Below, piece after piece: positions 59,818 through 64,000 of a DNA stretch of 64,000 bases. Both the position numbers and the translations under genes were made by a program. The DNA comes from Lineus longissimus (Eukaryota; Nemertea; Pilidiophora; Heteronemertea; Lineidae), in contig NC_088309.1 in NCBI RefSeq assembly GCF_910592395.1, positions 18,476,599-18,540,598 of the forward strand. The letters are read 5' to 3'. A model generated the notes under the pieces. It worked only from the letters and a program-made list of their open reading frames with translations. It searched no databases and was not told the origin of the DNA. Within the stretch, counting starts at the first letter, position 1, and each line of letters begins with the position of its first letter.

Positions 59818-60047
59818 TGCAACCAACACAGCGTGGTAAATTCCTGATAGATGTATATACGCCATCTTGGTTCGGAAAATGGCACTCCCTGGGCGCATTA
59901 GAAGTGTTGATGAAGTGTCGATGCCTGACCAAGGGTGCCATAGCTGACACTGACCGCTGCATAAATCCACCCGAATTCGATCCAAATCAATGGCAGCCGT
60001 ATCTCTGTTGTGTTCAGAGCGAGCGGTCCTATCTTAAAAGCATTATT
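59818..60047 (+). CDS. Candidate exon, unrecognised protein
   Basis: After an acceptor-like ATATCTGACCAG, 76 codons stay open and run into a perfect donor, ATTATT|GTAAGT, at 60048. The peptide is Trp- and Cys-containing (PSWFGKWHSLG, KCRCLTK, PYLCCV). Past the donor the same frame has one TGA (60069) and is then open again for about 57 codons to 60243, so a retained or decayed coding stretch is also possible. No family recognised. Confidence 0.25.
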
Positions 60048-62053
60048 GTAAGTCCCCCCGAAGACTGGTGATACGAAATCGATGTTCGACAGATTTCCCT
60101 CTACGTTCGTTTCCCAAACTGGGGTATTGAGCTGTTTGATGATAGGCAACATAAATTAAAAGATGAAAATTGCTTTGATATCCCTTCGACTATGTGTCCC
60201 CTCAAGGAAAGCTGTGTAATTGCTGAATATTGTGATCTGATTTGAAGAAACAGAACTTATAATGAGTCCATTTGCCGATATAATTCCAAGGCCAGCTCAT
60301 CAGAAACTGTTAAACGAGGATTGAATTACTGTGCGCTACCACAAAAGCTTCTGGAAGTGGTTGATAGAAGGATAACAAACATTGGACAAAGACTTGAAAC
60401 ACACTTTGGCTACCGATTTTGAATAAAAAAAGGCACAAAACGTCTAGTAGATACGTGGATGAGCGTTTTCAGCACTTTCATATTCTCATGGCGGACAATT
60501 CAACCAGTGACCACCACATCACTATCACTGCGCCGGAGTATGACAAACTACATCAGGGTTCGTTGACCTGGCAATGGGCTAGCAACATGTGATCCCATAC
60601 CTCAAGAGAGATTCCGTGAGTGTGATTGGCTGATACACGTCACATGACCGTGTGGCATTCGCAATGTTGCCCGCTTCAGCCGGTCGACACTTTGCCATGT
60701 CTCCCGGCGGGCGACATTCGGTATGTTACCCTCCGTGGCGGGCAATATTTATATACTCTTTGTCGAGGGCAAAAATCGATACGGAACCGAACTCCAATCT
60801 AAATCGAGAGATCTGTTACTTGTAATAGCGGCTGGCTTTCCATGGGAACTTGAACTTGATTCCGAACAGGAACTACCATCAGAGATTACACATTGTCCCT
60901 TTTGTATATGGTGGAAATTACTAAACTTTACGTTGTCTTTCGACTAACAACAAATTGTCCGAGATACCAGACCTGCTGTTGAGGACGAGTGAGGCAATCG
61001 GGCAAATAAACTGTACCAATTGAAATCCATGATCGTACGTGTGGTGACGTATGCATATAAAAACATTGCAGAAAGAGTACATCCACTGAATGTGTATCAT
61101 ACCCGGGTGTGAAGTCCATTTCAAATATTCCCATCATACTAATCGCCTTACATATTTTTGACACCCCAATACCTCCAATCCCACCTTAATTACAGGCAAT
61201 CTTGAGAGCTCGTTAAAGATACTGAGCGATGTCGCAATATCAAGGACTGATCGGAACCTCGTGTGTCAAATGCTCTGTAATAAGTAGAGACTATCGATTA
61301 GCTTTATATCAAATCAGCTGCTTTCCAATGGTCTGGATGAACATCACCCACCGACGCGTGAGGCGCGCTGCAGTCGCTGTTTAGATTTTGAAAGGCAGCC
61401 TTAAACGCTTCATGCATTCTGGGCATTTTTAAGGAAGAGGAAGCAGTAGGCGACATTTCTTCAGAATTAATTTGGAGAAAGGTTTTGCACGGTAGGACAG
61501 CCTTCACAACTTAGTCATTTCGTATCGATGGACAGTGTTGACACTAAAATGATGAAGGGATAAGATTAGCGCATGCGCTCGTGGCTGTAACCTTTTACGA
61601 CATTTAAGAAATGCTTTGAAGTGCTGAGATCTTCGGTAGAGACGTCGGATGTTCGTTTCATATATCAGAAATTGTAAGATCTACAGAAGAAAAACGCTCG
61701 GTGTTCATTCAATAACATTTTCAGAAGATTTTCGAAACGATTCACAGACATCAAAATCCAGGGATTATTTGAAACTTACGTTGAAAAGAGAATGAAATTT
61801 AACATTGATAATATGAAGCCCTGGAGATGGAGTCTTTGCATGTACAACCAAGATAAACCATTGTTACAAATGTAAAGCCTTCTTTTCCTGTCGTTACCTT
61901 CTTGGTGGAGTATCTTTATTCTCTCGTTTCCCCAATCCAAACCAGTTCTGAATATATTGTGCACATTGCCGTTCGATTCCATACACGTCATGTCACTTGA
62001 CATTGGTTGTAAGTTGTACGTACGTGTAAGTATGTACGTGTAGTTTAGTTTTC
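60048..62053. other. Non-coding stretch, nothing recognised
   Basis: Apart from the continuation noted for 59818-60047, no supported feature. Confidence 0.45.
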
Positions 62054-62176
62054 GAGTTTTCGCAAAGCCCCCGAAACGCCAACGGGAAGGCCTATCTAAT
62101 TGTTCGACATCGTGATAAGGAGCTCCAACAATGGGATAGGCGTTGGCATTGGGGTCTTGGGGATTTGCGAAAACTC
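62054..62176. mobile_element. Small hairpin MITE
   Basis: GAGTTTTCGCAAA at 62054-62066 is exactly inverted at 62164-62176. Pairing continues imperfectly inward (CCCC, GCCAACG, CCTATC, ATTGTT), so the whole 123 bases fold on themselves. Target duplication unclear. Confidence 0.65.
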
Positions 62177-64000
62177 CCTATTAATCAACAAGTCTTAGAT
62201 CGCCAAAACTAGAGTACGTTGCTATCAAGTTCCAAAATGCAATTCCCAGTATGATTTCGATGAAATCCGGTTTCAAGTAAAATTACCTTATACTGGTACT
62301 GTATACCGGTAATTGACGCCGAAACTTTCCTTATGAATATTTGCATAAAATGCAATTTTCGTATAAAGGGGTCCTGTTCATTATGTGCACTTGAAAAGAT
62401 GACAAACAAGCGAATTTGGGAAGATTCAGGCGAACAATTTTCTTAATTCCTGTGGCATGCGAAACCTGCATTTTTCCCCTTCGTGACGATAGCCGCAATA
62501 CCTGTTGTTATATGTTATCTAATGCTAAAAGGTTATTATTAAAAGGCAGCGTGTTGATTGGGATTTGACTTTCATAGAGTGACGGATGATCTTGGAGTCC
62601 TTTCTTCTCCCCCGCTGACATTCTCTATCATTATCTAGCTGGTTGGAATTTTCCTTCAGGAGATTAGGTGACAAAATCATCAGTGTATTTATGAAGGATT
62701 GTGTGACTCAAGTTCACATTACATGACGATTTCTGTAAAAAAATGGATTATTGCGCACGTAGTAATTAGACTATGCATGGTGGTAGGAACGGGTGAAATT
62801 TTATGTTCCCTGGGTACGAAGTTTCTACAGGTTTTTCGGCCGAAAAAAACTCAAAACCTTTCAAATGCTTAAAATATCTTTATTTCTTAGAGCGACACAT
62901 TTGGTGATACGCAGCGGCCTCAGCACCAGCGGCTTGTTGTGGCTGGCGAGGAAGCAACGACGCACGTTGAATCGGCGTATTGATCGAGATTTTGAGAATT
63001 GGTCAGGTTGCCAGGATAAGTCGGGAGGTTTCGCTAATACATATCTCCTCGACGCATCAACTGAGGCGGGTGGGAGAATTGATGAGGTGCTGATTATATG
63101 TGAGATACGAACCGAGTATAATTTAGAACGCAGATAGACATGATGGAGAGAAAATGACGAAATCAACTTTGTCCCTAACGCGATGAACGTGGATGAGATA
63201 CCAGCCTCCCGTGAAATGCGTTTTAATTTGGGCTGTCTTGGACGAAGGTCACGTACAATGTACACCAGCACGTTTGTAAATTGATATGTGCACTTAATCA
63301 GCAAATCAGTTCTTAACGAAAAATAAACGAGATGAATCAATTTTTACCGAGCCACGATACGTAATGTTTAAATTTGTGACGCACATTATTTTTTTGTACT
63401 GATCAGTATACAAAAAAAATGAAATCGGGAACTATTAAGGGAAGAGGGAAAACGCACATTTTTCATATACGAATACGCCTGCTAATGGCAAAGCGGACAA
63501 TTTCGGCAAGTTCAAAAATTCACGCCCGTATTACGTATCCCAATCGATTTTACGTACGACATATTCACATCCTGCACAATGTTTAGATGTGCTAGTAAAA
63601 CAAAAATGATTCTTCCATGTTACTTCTTAATCAAGTATCATTTACATGTTAATCATATCTCGTATGGGGACTTTGTAAGTTGTGAAAACACCATAAGTGA
63701 CAACAATACGGATACATCCCACGGGCCTTGATTTTGAACTTACCGAAAGAACTGTACGGTAAAGGGTTCTTCTTAACAAAAGGGGTACTTTTTTACCAAA
63801 ACCTAACAGCAATGTACACGTAATGTCACAGTGTCTAATGTAGGGCTCTGGCCAAAAGCTAAAAACACTTTAGTATTTCGGAGAGTGTATATAAATCCGG
63901 GGAACTTAGTTAGGTAAGCGCGCACCTGACGTCTTAATCCACCTACAACGAATTCACAGCAGTCATTCTTAGACTTTGATGATGCATTCTAAGTTTTGAA
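62177..64000. other. Non-coding stretch, nothing certain
   Basis: 62861-63340 is open for 160 codons on the minus strand (no ATG near its start) and 62793-63137 for 114 on the plus; neither has a known domain. TGTATATAAATCC at 63887-63899 looks like a plus-strand TATA box 20 bases before TTAG|GTAAGC, but nothing follows to support a gene before the window ends. Confidence 0.4.

Noticed and set aside
62861-63340. 160-codon minus frame with an overlapping plus frame
   Set aside because: Starts without ATG; both strands are open together, typical of a G+C-richer patch.

Overview
The window looks like metazoan nuclear DNA. It is AT-rich, intron-bearing and gene-poor, and most of its recognisable content is repeats and transposon remains. 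The best organism guess is a marine invertebrate, possibly an echinoderm or other deuterostome. That rests only on a GnRH/corazonin-type receptor exon, a tRNA-derived SINE head and frequent AGGCCT, TACCGGTA and TACATGTA words; it is an inference, not an identification.

Genes. The one confident host gene piece is the first coding exon (minus strand, 40942-41478) of a rhodopsin-class GPCR of the GnRH/corazonin/AKH receptor family. It covers TM1 to TM4 and ends at a clean CAG|GTAAG donor. The remaining exons were not found. Weaker exon candidates, all unrecognised, lie at 12963-13144 and 13215-13443 (minus), 14896-15261 (minus, behind a TATA box), 17582-17848 (minus), 19073-19423 (plus, behind a CpG-rich NRF1/CRE-like promoter), 27818-28000 (minus) and 59818-60047 (plus).

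Transposons. At 19917-23298 there is a 3.4-kb foldback element (FB1). It has two giant inverted arms built of 21-22 bp repeats around a perfectly mirrored single-copy core. It carries a 6-bp target duplication, and a paralogous empty site is present at 57 kb. A second, shorter foldback (FB2, 56699-58010) has different repeat units but the same TACGG...CCGTA ends and also a 6-bp target duplication. FB2 is itself split by a TTA-flanked Harbinger-like MITE, and FB1 sits inside another copy of that MITE family. A pogo/Tigger (DDE_1) element with a transposase broken by two in-frame stops occupies 54025-56105, nested inside a second pair of perfect 33-bp inverted repeats (53774-56428). A PIF/Harbinger transposase fragment is at 35702-35911.

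Other repeats. A 621-bp perfect direct repeat lies at 1-621 and 9107-9727. There are several hairpin MITEs (9061, 24177, 36228, 62054 and others), a 59-bp minisatellite (37523) and diverged tandem duplications (8349, 17997, 28865, 44313). The remaining kilobases show no gene I can support.
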